38,101 nucleotides of DNA from an uncultured Hyphomicrobiaceae bacterium (lineage in GTDB: Bacteria > Pseudomonadota > Alphaproteobacteria > Rhizobiales > CALHAX01): positions 1-38,101 of the forward strand of contig CALHAX010000087.1 of assembly GCA_937931785.1 (NCBI GenBank), written 5' to 3'. Positions within the stretch are counted from its first letter, which is position 1, and each line of letters starts with the position of its first letter. The notes beneath the pieces are model-generated. The model saw nothing but the letters and a program-made list of their open reading frames with translations. It had not been told where the DNA came from and made no database searches. The position numbers and the translations under genes are program-made. Below, one piece after another: positions 27,471 to 35,815 of this stretch.

Positions 27471-27872
27471 ATGCTTGCCATCACAGGTTTTTACACCGCA
27501 CTTCTCGGACTGATGCTGCTCTGGCTCAGTTTCCGCGTTATCGCAAAACGCAAGGCATTGAAAATTGCGCATGGCACAGGCGGTGACGATCAGTTGAATC
27601 GTCGCCGCAATGCGCACAGCAACTTCACAGAATATGTACCGATCACCCTCATTTTGATGGCGACTGCGGAAGCCAGTAACACAAGCACGGTCTTCCTTCA
27701 TGCAGCCGGGGCGACACTTGTAGTCGGAAGACTGATCCACGCCGTTGGCATGACAAGCGACCCGGAAAATCTTAAATTCCGCCAAATCGGAATGATCATG
27801 ACCTTCCTGCCGTTGCTGACGCTCGCCGTTGTTAACCTGCTGCGCGCAGCTCAGGCGATCATGGCTGGGTAA
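27471..27872 (+). CDS. MAPEG-family membrane protein
   Basis: Small inner-membrane protein of the MAPEG superfamily (membrane-associated proteins in eicosanoid and glutathione metabolism), similar to YecN-type bacterial members, some of which use glutathione. The 133-residue chain has four hydrophobic helices: the first is GFYTALLGLMLLWLSFRVI, and RRRNAHSNFTEYVPITLILM carries the family's conserved N-x-x-E-Y region before the second. GRLIHAVGM precedes the third. GAGG nine bases upstream selects ATG 27471 over an ATG at 27465 and a TTG at 27456. It follows the PaaI-like gene directly. Activity is not shown by sequence alone. The 3' end overlaps the convergent UDG-family gene by 14 bases. Confidence 0.85.
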   Translation: MLAITGFYTALLGLMLLWLSFRVIAKRKALKIAHGTGGDDQLNRRRNAHSNFTEYVPITLILMATAEASNTSTVFLHAAGATLVVGRLIHAVGMTSDPENLKFRQIGMIMTFLPLLTLAVVNLLRAAQAIMAG

Positions 27873-28494
27873 GCGTGGCAACATCCTTCCGAAGAACAGG
27901 AAGTAAATCCGCATCAAACCACGGATTGCGCTTGAGCCACGTGTTGTTCCGCCATGACGGGTGCGGCATTGGCAGATAACGCGGCACACTGACCGGATCG
28001 TAGACCGCACGCCAGTTGGCGACAGTTTCCGTCAGGTTGCGTCCGGCACGCTCACGCAGGTGCCACTTCTGGGCATAAAGGCCCACAAGCAGGATCAACT
28101 CAACCTGAGGCATGGCTCCCATGACCTGTGTCCTCCACGCGGCAGCACACTCCTTGCGCGGGGGTAAATCTCCACCCTTGTCATCAAGACCAGGGAAACA
28201 AAACCCCATGGGGACGATCGCGACATACTCCGCATCGTAGAACACATCCTCACCAATCCCCATCCAGCGACGCAAGCGATCGCCAGACGGGTCGGTGAAC
28301 GGACGCCCTGAAGCGTGTACACGCGTTCCAGGAGCCTGCCCGCATATGCAGATGCGAGCCGTCGATGACGCAACCAACACAGGACGCGGCTCATGTGGAA
28401 GCGGTTTACCCGTTGGGGCATCACGGCAGAGCCGACACGCCCGAACGTCCTTGACGAGTGCATCAAGTCCCCTTGTCTGTGTTCTATCGGACAT
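27859..28494 (-). CDS. Uracil-DNA glycosylase family protein
   Basis: A 211-residue protein of the uracil-DNA glycosylase superfamily, a group common in proteobacteria but little studied. The active-site-like motif is CGQAPGTRVHASGRPFTDPSGDRLR, and the second is MPHPSWRNNTWLKRNPWF (the HPS loop). The pair CRLC near the N-terminus is reminiscent of family 4 iron-sulfur enzymes, but I do not see a clear full set of four ligands. Base excision is the expected role; the true lesion is unknown. AAGGAGG stands seven bases before ATG 28494. It lies 15 bases after the nuclease-like gene, so the two probably form an operon. Confidence 0.85.
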   Translation of the reverse strand: MSDRTQTRGLDALVKDVRACRLCRDAPTGKPLPHEPRPVLVASSTARICICGQAPGTRVHASGRPFTDPSGDRLRRWMGIGEDVFYDAEYVAIVPMGFCFPGLDDKGGDLPPRKECAAAWRTQVMGAMPQVELILLVGLYAQKWHLRERAGRNLTETVANWRAVYDPVSVPRYLPMPHPSWRNNTWLKRNPWFDADLLPVLRKDVATLTQP

Positions 28495-28509
28495 AAGCCG
28501 GCCTCCTTC

Positions 28510-29055
28510 TCAACTCGCTGCAGCAGCAACCGAACCGGTCAGATGTTCATCGCGCCACTCCTTCGGTTGATCGAACGAACCACTCCAGACACCGCGCTGC
28601 GCTTCGCGCGCACGTTGTTCTTCCGCCCGATAATCTCCGTAGGACACGGCCCACCCCTGCTCGACCATCCAGGCATTGAGATCACGTTCCCCCCGCGAAC
28701 AGACCGCGAGCAGACGGTCGTACTTGTCCAGTCCCTCGATTGCGCACTCGACGGTTTGTCGCCCAACGCCCTCTTTCAGCGCACGCGTTGCCGACGTGCC
28801 ACAGGCCCACGCCTTGCCGTGACGCGTGCACGTTTGCCGACTTTCAGGTGCATCAATCCCAACAAGACGAATTTCCTCTCCATTCACACGCAAGCTGTCA
28901 CCATCGATGATACGGGCCTTGCCAACAACGCGTTCCGGAATATCGCTCGGCCAGTAACGGAAAAGTGCAATAACAATCGAAACCACCAAGATGGTAAGGT
29001 AGCGCCACATACGCCTTGGTCCGCGTCGACGCCTCCGACCTGAAGAATTCGTCAA
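28510..29055 (-). CDS. Membrane-anchored SNase-like (thermonuclease) protein
   Basis: Staphylococcal-nuclease-fold protein of 181 residues. An Arg-rich N-terminus (RRRRRGPRR) is followed by a membrane helix (residues 17-32), so the catalytic domain is probably periplasmic. The domain keeps the nuclease residues: IDGDSL (Asp53), IRLVGIDAPES (Arg63, Asp68, Glu71) and DKYDRLLAVC. A QTCTRHGKAWACG insert with two cysteines is typical of alphaproteobacterial members. A TTG start at 29055 is chosen because GGAGGG lies six bases upstream; a GTG at 29079 and an ATG at 29010 are alternatives without such a site. It precedes the UDG-family gene closely. Degradation of DNA or RNA outside the cytoplasm is inferred. 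Confidence 0.85.
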   Translation of the reverse strand: MTNSSGRRRRRGPRRMWRYLTILVVSIVIALFRYWPSDIPERVVGKARIIDGDSLRVNGEEIRLVGIDAPESRQTCTRHGKAWACGTSATRALKEGVGRQTVECAIEGLDKYDRLLAVCSRGERDLNAWMVEQGWAVSYGDYRAEEQRAREAQRGVWSGSFDQPKEWRDEHLTGSVAAAAS

Positions 29056-29061
29056 GATTTT

Positions 29062-29067
29062 CCCTCC
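29062..29067 (-). promoter_or_regulatory. Shine-Dalgarno GGAGGG that selects a TTG start
   Basis: On the minus strand GGAGGG stands six bases before TTG at 29055, which makes that codon the best start for the SNase-like gene. Confidence 0.6.
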
Positions 29068-29227
29068 AAGACCTATCACTCCGTAAACTGGTGATTAATA
29101 CTTTCGCAACAGCATGCGGCGTATTCTTCAGACTCATTGTGTTCTTGCGATGCAATGGCGAGTTGCGCACACAATATATCGCATCCCTGATCGTTCAGAC
29201 ACCCAAGTTCCCCGAGTTCTAAGTCAT

Positions 29228-31030
29228 ATGGTTTTGAGTGAGACAAGCACCGGCGATACGAACGCTGCTCCACGCATAATCCAGCGTGAGGCGACTCGTC
29301 TACGCGTCCAGGAAGCGCGGGAGCGACTGGCGAACGGCTATGGCGCAAAACCCGAGTTTCAGCACGAGTTGCTATTGAAATTCGCAAACAACGAGATCAG
29401 CGCCCAGATCACGATCCCGCTACTGACCACGATCATCGCACTTGCAATGGCCTTCTGGGCTCCCATTGAGGAAGTCGCGCTTTGGTGGTGCGTGGTGATG
29501 GGCGGCCGCTATATGTTGATGCGAGCCTGCACCCAGTTCGCACGCGCACCCATCCACAACATGGACATTGCGGCGTGGCGCAACAGGTTGATCCGGGCTG
29601 AAGCACTGTACGGCACGACATGGGCATGCGTCGCACTGGTTGCATTCAATTCACCAAACCAGTCTGTTCACGTGTTCGTCTTCGCGACCCTTATCGTCGT
29701 CCTGACCATTCGCCTGTTGTTCGCGTCCACCGTGCTCCCGATCGTGAACGCGGGCACAATTCCGATGACGATCGCGCTCGTGATCCGCTTCGTGCTCCAG
29801 AACGATCCCTTCTACTGGGCCATGGCGCTGATGGCTCTGGGCATTCACACCTACTTTCTCTTTCTTGCTAAAGGCTTGCACGCAACCGTGTCCGCCATGC
29901 TGGAGTACCGGGGGGAGAAAGATCTTCTGGTCGCAGAACTCGAAAAAGCCTCCTCGATCTCTGATGAAGCACGCCGTCGCGCCGAGGAAGCCAACGTTGC
30001 GAAATCGCAGTTCCTTGCGACCATGAGCCATGAATTACGCACACCTCTGAACGCCATTCTCGGTTTTTCGGAAGTCATGAAGTCAGAATTGATGGGCCCA
30101 CTTCATAACGAGACCTACAAGGGATACGCAGACAACATCCACTCAAGTGGGACACACCTGCTGCACCTGATCAATGAAATACTGGACCTGTCACGCATCG
30201 AAGCAGGCAAGCACGAACTTGTCGAAGAACCTGTCTTTTTGCTTGATGTAGCAAATGATTGTCACGTCCTTCTTCGCCTGCGCGCTGAAGCAAAGAAAAT
30301 TCAGCTTGTTGAAGATTTCATTCCTGATTTGCCACAAGTTTGGATTGATGAACGAGCAATCCGTCAGGTCATTTTGAACTTACTTTCAAATGCCATTAAA
30401 TTCACCCCAAGCGGAGGAACGGTAACGCTGACTATTGGACGCCATCGCAATGGAGACCAATTCATCCGCGTTACTGACACAGGCCCCGGCATTCCAGCAG
30501 AAGAAATCCCCAAGGTGCTCCAAGCGTTTGGTCAAGGTTCACTTGCGCACACCAACGCCGAAGGCGGCACCGGGCTGGGGCTGCCCATCGTGCGAAGTTT
30601 GATTGAACTTCACGGCGGTCAATTCTCACTCGAAAGCGAGTTGCGGGTTGGCACGGTTGCCCATGCCACGATCCCGCATAGCCGCACAATTCAGACTAAC
30701 ACCTCCTTGGCCGCACGCGCCGAACAGCGACGGAAAACAGAGTTTGATATCGATATAACACCACCTTTGCAGGTGCCCCCAACGCCTGACATAAACACCC
30801 TTCCTCATGTCACGCAGGACAACCCTCAACCGGTCACCAGTGCGAACGTGCACCGCGCCTATGATGTGCGTGAACTCCTTGCCAATACAGTTTCACCATC
30901 GAACGGTTCGACCACTGTCGCAGCACAAGCCGTTGCAAGTCAGACACGATCAGACACAGAAGAAAATAAATCCACTGGCAACCACCCGATACGCCGGATG
31001 CAACTCGTTGCACCCGAAGCCCCGTATTAG
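29228..31030 (+). CDS. PdhS/PleC/DivJ-type membrane sensor histidine kinase
   Basis: Transmembrane histidine kinase of 600 residues from ATG 29228. Five or six hydrophobic helices lie between about residues 60 and 220, followed by a coiled coil (LVAELEKASSISDEARRRAEEA). The HisKA domain has phosphoacceptor His268 in SHELRTPLNAILGFSEVM, continuing into GPLHNETYKGYADNIHSSGTHLL, the pattern shared by PdhS, PleC and DivJ, whose partners are DivK and PleD. The ATPase domain has NLLSNAIKFTP, DTGPGIP and GGTGLGLPIV. About 130 polar residues follow the kinase core. No PAS domain or receiver is visible, and no response regulator is adjacent. An in-frame ATG at 29114 adds 38 residues; neither has a good Shine-Dalgarno. 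Confidence 0.88.
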   Translation: MVLSETSTGDTNAAPRIIQREATRLRVQEARERLANGYGAKPEFQHELLLKFANNEISAQITIPLLTTIIALAMAFWAPIEEVALWWCVVMGGRYMLMRACTQFARAPIHNMDIAAWRNRLIRAEALYGTTWACVALVAFNSPNQSVHVFVFATLIVVLTIRLLFASTVLPIVNAGTIPMTIALVIRFVLQNDPFYWAMALMALGIHTYFLFLAKGLHATVSAMLEYRGEKDLLVAELEKASSISDEARRRAEEANVAKSQFLATMSHELRTPLNAILGFSEVMKSELMGPLHNETYKGYADNIHSSGTHLLHLINEILDLSRIEAGKHELVEEPVFLLDVANDCHVLLRLRAEAKKIQLVEDFIPDLPQVWIDERAIRQVILNLLSNAIKFTPSGGTVTLTIGRHRNGDQFIRVTDTGPGIPAEEIPKVLQAFGQGSLAHTNAEGGTGLGLPIVRSLIELHGGQFSLESELRVGTVAHATIPHSRTIQTNTSLAARAEQRRKTEFDIDITPPLQVPPTPDINTLPHVTQDNPQPVTSANVHRAYDVRELLANTVSPSNGSTTVAAQAVASQTRSDTEENKSTGNHPIRRMQLVAPEAPY

Positions 31031-31053
31031 CGTCGATCGGGAGGGAAACACCT

Positions 31054-31761
31054 ATGGCACCCTGGATATCACTCATTCTCATGGTCCTCGCCGGACTTGG
31101 TTTGGTCTTGAGACATGATCTTCTGCCTGTTGTTGGATTCGATCTCGGGCTCGCATCCGCAGCTGTTGCCATCGCAGGCTTGCTGATGTTCTCCGGGCGA
31201 AGCGATGCAACGCCTGAGGATCCCGCACAGCCATCAAACGCATGGCGTGCCCCCATGATCACAGCAACGCTCGGTCTGTTCATTTTTGCCAGCTACACGT
31301 TTTCAAACCAGATCGCCGGTCTGCTATCAGGATCCACCGTTGAATTGAAACCCATGGCAAATAAGATCACAGCCCCAAAGCCAAATGGGCGCGTCGCACT
31401 CAGCCTGAAACGGCAGGCCAACGGGTTGTTTTCTGCACGGGCGCGCGTGAACGGTAGCGCAACCGAACTCACGATCGACACGGGCGCAGCAACGATCGTT
31501 CTGAGCGCCGAAGATGCGCGCCGCGCCGGGTTCAATATTGCCAATCTGTCATTTACCGTACCCGTTCAGACCGCAAACGGCACGGTGTATGCAGCACCAG
31601 CCCAACTGGAGCGCGTTTTTGTTGGACCACTTGGTGCGGCAGACGTGGCAGCGCTGATCGCAAAGCCCGGCCGACTGGAATTCAGTCTTTTGGGTATGAG
31701 TTTCTTAAAGCGCTTGCGGTCATATGAGATCAAAGGGAACCATCTCACGCTGGAAGGCTGA
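31054..31761 (+). CDS. Retropepsin-like aspartic protease, three membrane segments
   Basis: A 235-residue membrane protein with a C-terminal clan AA (retropepsin-fold, TIGR02281-type) domain. Helices lie near residues 4-18, 26-46 and 68-86. The catalytic motif is LTIDTGAATIVLS with Asp142, followed by ARRAGFN, TANGTVYAAP and the closing LLGMSFLKRLRSYEIKG. Active enzymes of this fold are dimers with one Asp each, probably acting in the periplasm here. GGGAGG nine bases before ATG 31054 is a strong ribosome-binding site. It begins 23 bases after the histidine kinase stop and is followed by a second gene of the same family, so the three genes probably form one transcript. Substrate unknown. Confidence 0.85.
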   Translation: MAPWISLILMVLAGLGLVLRHDLLPVVGFDLGLASAAVAIAGLLMFSGRSDATPEDPAQPSNAWRAPMITATLGLFIFASYTFSNQIAGLLSGSTVELKPMANKITAPKPNGRVALSLKRQANGLFSARARVNGSATELTIDTGAATIVLSAEDARRAGFNIANLSFTVPVQTANGTVYAAPAQLERVFVGPLGAADVAALIAKPGRLEFSLLGMSFLKRLRSYEIKGNHLTLEG

Positions 31762-31833
31762 GCTGGCACGTCAGTCCGCGACCAAACTTCTGGTTCGCGC
31801 ATGACAGTCGCGACGGAAGTGGAAGTTTATACG

Positions 31834-32418
31834 ATGGACAACCAGACCAGCGAAACCGGACGCGGCGCAGATCTGTTACTACTCATCAGCGGTTGCATCG
31901 GCATTTTTCTTGGGGTGTTCTACTACGAACAAATTACGGCCACCGTGGTTGAGCAGTACAAGACAACCGTTGCCGAATGGCAAAAACCCGATCCGGTAGT
32001 CGAAGAAACAAAAGTTGTCGCCACGACGAAACAGAGCGAAAGTTTTGAGCGTTCGGTCTTTCTCAAGGCTGATCGTTACAACCAATTCTATGCAGACGCC
32101 TACGTCAACGGTCGCAGGATCAACGTTCTGGTGGATACCGGCGCTTCACATGTCTCCCTCAACTACGAAGATGCGCGTGCCCTTGGCTTCTACCTCACAG
32201 ATCGCGATTTCACACATTCCGCACGCACGGCCAACGGAACGTCACGCGTTGCACCGATCCGCATCGACCGGGTCCGCATCGGTGAAGTTCAGGTCCGCGA
32301 TGTCGATGGGTTCGTTGGCGAAGAGGGTATCGAATTTCCAACCCTGCTTGGCATGACGTTCCTGCGCAAGCTGAGCCGCATGAACATCCGCGGTCGCCAG
32401 CTCGAACTCGTACAATAA
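31834..32418 (+). CDS. Second retropepsin-like aspartic protease, single membrane anchor
   Basis: A 194-residue paralogue of the preceding gene. One membrane helix (LLLLISGCIGIFLGVFYY) is followed by a linker and the retropepsin-fold domain with INVLVDTGASHVSLN (Asp101), ARALGFYL, TANGTSRVAPIRIDRVRIGEVQVRDVDGFV and LLGMTFLRKLSRMNIRG. This domain is closer to the family norm than its neighbour, which has a shortened strand region before LLGM. ATG 31834 has GGAAG-type sequence about eight bases upstream and is preferred over ATG 31801. The two may form a heterodimer or separate homodimers; sequence alone cannot tell. It is 72 bases from its paralogue and 106 bases upstream of the phosphomutase. 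Confidence 0.85.
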   Translation: MDNQTSETGRGADLLLLISGCIGIFLGVFYYEQITATVVEQYKTTVAEWQKPDPVVEETKVVATTKQSESFERSVFLKADRYNQFYADAYVNGRRINVLVDTGASHVSLNYEDARALGFYLTDRDFTHSARTANGTSRVAPIRIDRVRIGEVQVRDVDGFVGEEGIEFPTLLGMTFLRKLSRMNIRGRQLELVQ

Positions 32419-32524
32419 CAGCCTGCCCCAACCATTGTGATAAACTGAGCATCGAGACGATTCCTGCAACGAACCTGGCCTGACCGGGAGTATGCGAACG
32501 TCTGTCGCACATAAAGGAGCCAAC

Positions 32525-34027
32525 ATGTTTCCAACCCCACGCGCTGATCTGGTTGAAAACACCGCTGATTTCGAGTGCCTACCGCAGGTTAAACCGACCG
32601 GCTTTCGCGAGTATGACGCACGCTGGTTGTTCCCGCAGGAAATCAACCTGATGGGGCTGCAAGCAATCGGTATGGGCGTGGCTGAGCTGTTTCGTCGACG
32701 TGGGGTGCCGCTTCGCATTATCGTCGGACATGATTTCCGCTCTTACTCATCCTCAATCAAGAACTCGGTGATCTCTGGAATGCTGGCCGGCGGCATGGAA
32801 GTGCACGACATAGGACTGGCTCTTTCACCAATGGCCTATTTCGCCCAGTTCGACCTCGATGTCGAAGGCGTTGCCATGGTCACGGCCAGTCATAACGACA
32901 ACGGTTGGACCGGCATCAAGATGGGCATGCAGCGGCCCGTCACGTTTGGTCCCGATGATATGTCAGAGCTGAAAGAAATTGTTCTGTCCGGTGCGGCGCA
33001 ACCAACCGATGGAGGTGGACGCTATATCTTCGTTCCCGACTATGCCGCCCGTTACATGGCGAGCCTCACGGACCGACCAAAGCTGAAGCGCAAACTCAAG
33101 GTCATCGCTGCATGCGGCAACGGCACCGCCGGTTTCATAGCGCCCAGGGTGCTTGAGGCAGCAGGTTGCGAAGTCATTCCGCTCAACTGTGATCTCGATC
33201 ATTCATTCCCAAACCACAATCCAAACCCGGAAGACATGAAAATGCTTCACGCGGTGCGCGACGCCGTTCTGGAACATAAAGCCGATGTTGGCCTGGCGTT
33301 CGACGGCGACGGCGATCGGTGCGGCGTGATTGACAACAAAGGCGGAGAAATTTTCGCAGACAAGGTAGGCGTCATGCTGGCCCGCGATATTTCCACGCAA
33401 TATCCAGGCGCCAAATTCGTCGTCGACGTGAAGTCAACAGGCCTGTTCATGACCGATCCGGTACTGAAGGCAAACGGATCGGAAACCGCCTACTGGAAAA
33501 CGGGCCATTCCTACATCAAGCGTTACAACCATGAGAATGGCACGCTGGTGGGTTTCGAAAAATCAGGTCACTTCTTCTTCTCGCCACCGCTGGGCCGCGG
33601 GTACGACGATGGCCTGATCGCAGCACTCGCCGTATGCGACATGCTCGATCGCAACCCCGACAAGACCATGGCCGACCTGCAGGGCGAACTGCAGCAAACC
33701 TGGCAATCCCCGACCATGTCACCGCACTGCGATGACGAAAAGAAATACGCTGTTGTGGATCGCGCCATTGCACACTTCCAGACCAAGGCCGATGCTGGTG
33801 AACAACTCGCAGGGCAAGCCATTCGCGACGTGAACACAGTCAACGGCATCCGCATCACACTGGCTGATGGGACATGGGGTCTCGTACGCGCGTCCTCAAA
33901 CAAGCCAGAACTGGTCGTTGTCGTTGAAAGTCCGACCTCCCTGGAAGCGCGCAACGCAATCTTCAAGGAGATCGACGACTACCTTTCAACCGAACCGGAC
34001 GTCGGCGAATACAATCAGAAAATCTGA
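32525..34027 (+). CDS. Phosphomannomutase/phosphoglucomutase
   Basis: Alpha-D-phosphohexomutase of the AlgC/ManB type (500 residues), interconverting hexose 6- and 1-phosphates for GDP-mannose, UDP-glucose and envelope polysaccharides. All four active-site loops are visible: the phosphoserine loop TASHNDNGWTG with Ser122, the metal loop DGDGDRCGV (from Asp260), the sugar loop VGFEKSGHFFF, and the phosphate-binding RASSNKPEL. TASHND differs slightly from the commoner TASHNP. The start at 32525 is fixed by AAAGGAG six bases upstream, over an in-frame ATG at 32492. It stands alone between the second protease and the convergent MFS gene. Confidence 0.9.
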   Translation: MFPTPRADLVENTADFECLPQVKPTGFREYDARWLFPQEINLMGLQAIGMGVAELFRRRGVPLRIIVGHDFRSYSSSIKNSVISGMLAGGMEVHDIGLALSPMAYFAQFDLDVEGVAMVTASHNDNGWTGIKMGMQRPVTFGPDDMSELKEIVLSGAAQPTDGGGRYIFVPDYAARYMASLTDRPKLKRKLKVIAACGNGTAGFIAPRVLEAAGCEVIPLNCDLDHSFPNHNPNPEDMKMLHAVRDAVLEHKADVGLAFDGDGDRCGVIDNKGGEIFADKVGVMLARDISTQYPGAKFVVDVKSTGLFMTDPVLKANGSETAYWKTGHSYIKRYNHENGTLVGFEKSGHFFFSPPLGRGYDDGLIAALAVCDMLDRNPDKTMADLQGELQQTWQSPTMSPHCDDEKKYAVVDRAIAHFQTKADAGEQLAGQAIRDVNTVNGIRITLADGTWGLVRASSNKPELVVVVESPTSLEARNAIFKEIDDYLSTEPDVGEYNQKI

Positions 34028-34089
34028 TCCATCTCAGACGGGTCGCAACACTCCACGACTGAGCAGAGAGCTTCAAGAACGTTATTTGC

Positions 34090-35313
34090 CTATCGTCCAT
34101 CGCGCTGGCGCCGCAGGAGCCGCCCGATGAGGAACGACGTACGCGGTGCGTACACATATGGCGTTTTTTCATCCATTGTTGGACGAGCAAGCATCCGCAC
34201 GAGCCCAAGCCCGACCAGAAGCACATGCCAGACAGAGATAAACAGGAACAGCGCAACCGGACCATAAAACTCGATCAACGACGACGTTATGAGCGGGCTT
34301 GCGATCGCACCAACAGCGAAGCAAAACATCAGCGCGGCAGATAGCTCCACGCGTTCCTCACTTGACGCAAAATCATGTGCGTGAGCCGCTGCGACCGAGA
34401 AAATCGGGAACGTCGTAAAGCCGAACAGCCCCGCCGCCAGCATCACAGTCATCAAACTTCCACTCGTCACCACAACCGTTATGGCGCACGAACCAATCGC
34501 AGCGACCGACAACCAGATCATGATCCAGCGACGGTCAAACTTGTCTGCGAGCCAGCCAGCCGGATACTGCGCCAATGCTCCACCAAGTACAAAGGCCGCC
34601 AGAAAATATCCGATCTGATCCGGACGCAGTCCAACTTCCTGTCCGTAGATCGGACCAACCATTCGGAAGGCCGCACTCGTCATGCCAGCAATCATCACGG
34701 CAAACGCAGCCAATGGTGACATACGGAATGCAATCCCCGGCCTCAAACGAGGAGCTGGCGGAGTGTCCGGTTGCTTTAGTCGTGTCACAGTCAGCGGGAT
34801 CAACGAGGCACAGCAAAGGATCGCGAGAATATTGTAGGACACATAGGTCGCCGGCGGCAGCACACCAATCATCAGTTGCGCTGCAAGTGATCCGCAAATG
34901 TCAACAATACGATAAGTTCCAGTCGCCCGGCCACGCGTTTCGTTCGTCACCTTCGCATGCAACCATGCTTCGATAACGGTGTAGCACCCGGCGACGCATA
35001 TCCCGCTTCCGATGCGCATCACAGCCCAGGCATATGGATTGACGACCATCATGTGAGCCAGCAATCCGATTGCGCCCAGGGCTGTCAGTGCTGCGAATGT
35101 ACGAGAGTGACCAACAGAGCCCATGAGCCGTGGTGCCCACCAGCAGCCAATGAAAAAGCCAAGAAAGTGCGACGACCCGAGTAATCCAACCTCAGCGCGC
35201 GAAAAGCCTTGCGACAAGCCGGATATGGCATCAAGCGGTCCAACGCCCCCCGAACTGAGTTGCAGCAGTATTACGGACAGGAACAAGGCGGCAAACGAAA
35301 TCAGGAGGCGCAT
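34090..35313 (-). CDS. MFS transporter (YcaD/UMF2-like)
   Basis: Major facilitator of 407 residues with about twelve hydrophobic helices in two halves. The loop after helix 2 is poor (GCWWAPRLMGSVGHSRTF), while helices 4-5 carry the NETRGRATGTYRIVD segment, and the second half has GWLADKFDRRW, a good MFS loop 8-9 motif. The pattern resembles the YcaD/UMF2 group of putative exporters. The substrate is unknown. ATG 35313 is taken as start because the first helix follows directly; a TTG 20 codons upstream is possible, and neither has a clear Shine-Dalgarno. It is convergent with the phosphomutase and follows an ArsC/Spx-like gene across an 85-base-plus gap. Confidence 0.85.
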   Translation of the reverse strand: MRLLISFAALFLSVILLQLSSGGVGPLDAISGLSQGFSRAEVGLLGSSHFLGFFIGCWWAPRLMGSVGHSRTFAALTALGAIGLLAHMMVVNPYAWAVMRIGSGICVAGCYTVIEAWLHAKVTNETRGRATGTYRIVDICGSLAAQLMIGVLPPATYVSYNILAILCCASLIPLTVTRLKQPDTPPAPRLRPGIAFRMSPLAAFAVMIAGMTSAAFRMVGPIYGQEVGLRPDQIGYFLAAFVLGGALAQYPAGWLADKFDRRWIMIWLSVAAIGSCAITVVVTSGSLMTVMLAAGLFGFTTFPIFSVAAAHAHDFASSEERVELSAALMFCFAVGAIASPLITSSLIEFYGPVALFLFISVWHVLLVGLGLVRMLARPTMDEKTPYVYAPRTSFLIGRLLRRQRDGR

Positions 35314-35458
35314 ATTAAGCCGCCGGAGGTCGGAGGAAATAACTGTGTCAGTGCTAACGCGCGAACAGCTCAAACGCCAGACGTTATTCAGAGCGTCATG
35401 AGAGGCACATATCGATTTTGAAACAGCTGATCAAAGTGTTTCGCAGCCCCAGATGACT

Positions 35459-35803
35459 TCAGCCAAACACATCCTCATACATCTTCGCACTGAACCCGAC
35501 ATAGCGCGCGTCGCCCGTGTCGAGCAGCGGTCGTTTGATGAGCGTCGGTGCGTTCATGATTTCAGACACAGCCCGCGCGTTGTCCATCTCATTTCGCACG
35601 GACTCGACGAGCGCGCGCCATGTCGTGCTTCGCCGATTCAGGATCTTTTCCCAACCGAGCTCATCGACCCAGACTCGAACCCGAGCTTCGTCCAATCCAT
35701 CCTTGCGAAAGTCATGGAACCGATAATCCAATCCAGCCGCATCAAGCCACTTCAGCGCTTTCTTTACGGTGTCGCAGTTGGAAATACCATAAATCGTCGT
35801 CAT
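35459..35803 (-). CDS. ArsC/Spx/YffB-family thioredoxin-fold protein
   Basis: A 114-residue thioredoxin-fold protein of the ArsC/Spx/MgsR family, closest to YffB. The N-terminal CDTVKKALKWLD has one cysteine in the CxxxxxK arrangement (Cys9); there is no CxxC, which separates it from Spx redox switches. The conserved RSTTWRAL and IKRPLLDTG segments are present. YffB-type proteins are thought to act as glutathione-dependent thiol reductases, while true arsenate reductases keep three arginines that I cannot confirm. No ars genes are near. It follows the TauE/SafE gene by 12 bases and probably shares the dusA transcript. Confidence 0.87.
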   Translation of the reverse strand: MTTIYGISNCDTVKKALKWLDAAGLDYRFHDFRKDGLDEARVRVWVDELGWEKILNRRSTTWRALVESVRNEMDNARAVSEIMNAPTLIKRPLLDTGDARYVGFSAKMYEDVFG

Positions 35804-35815
35804 TTTATTCCTCCG

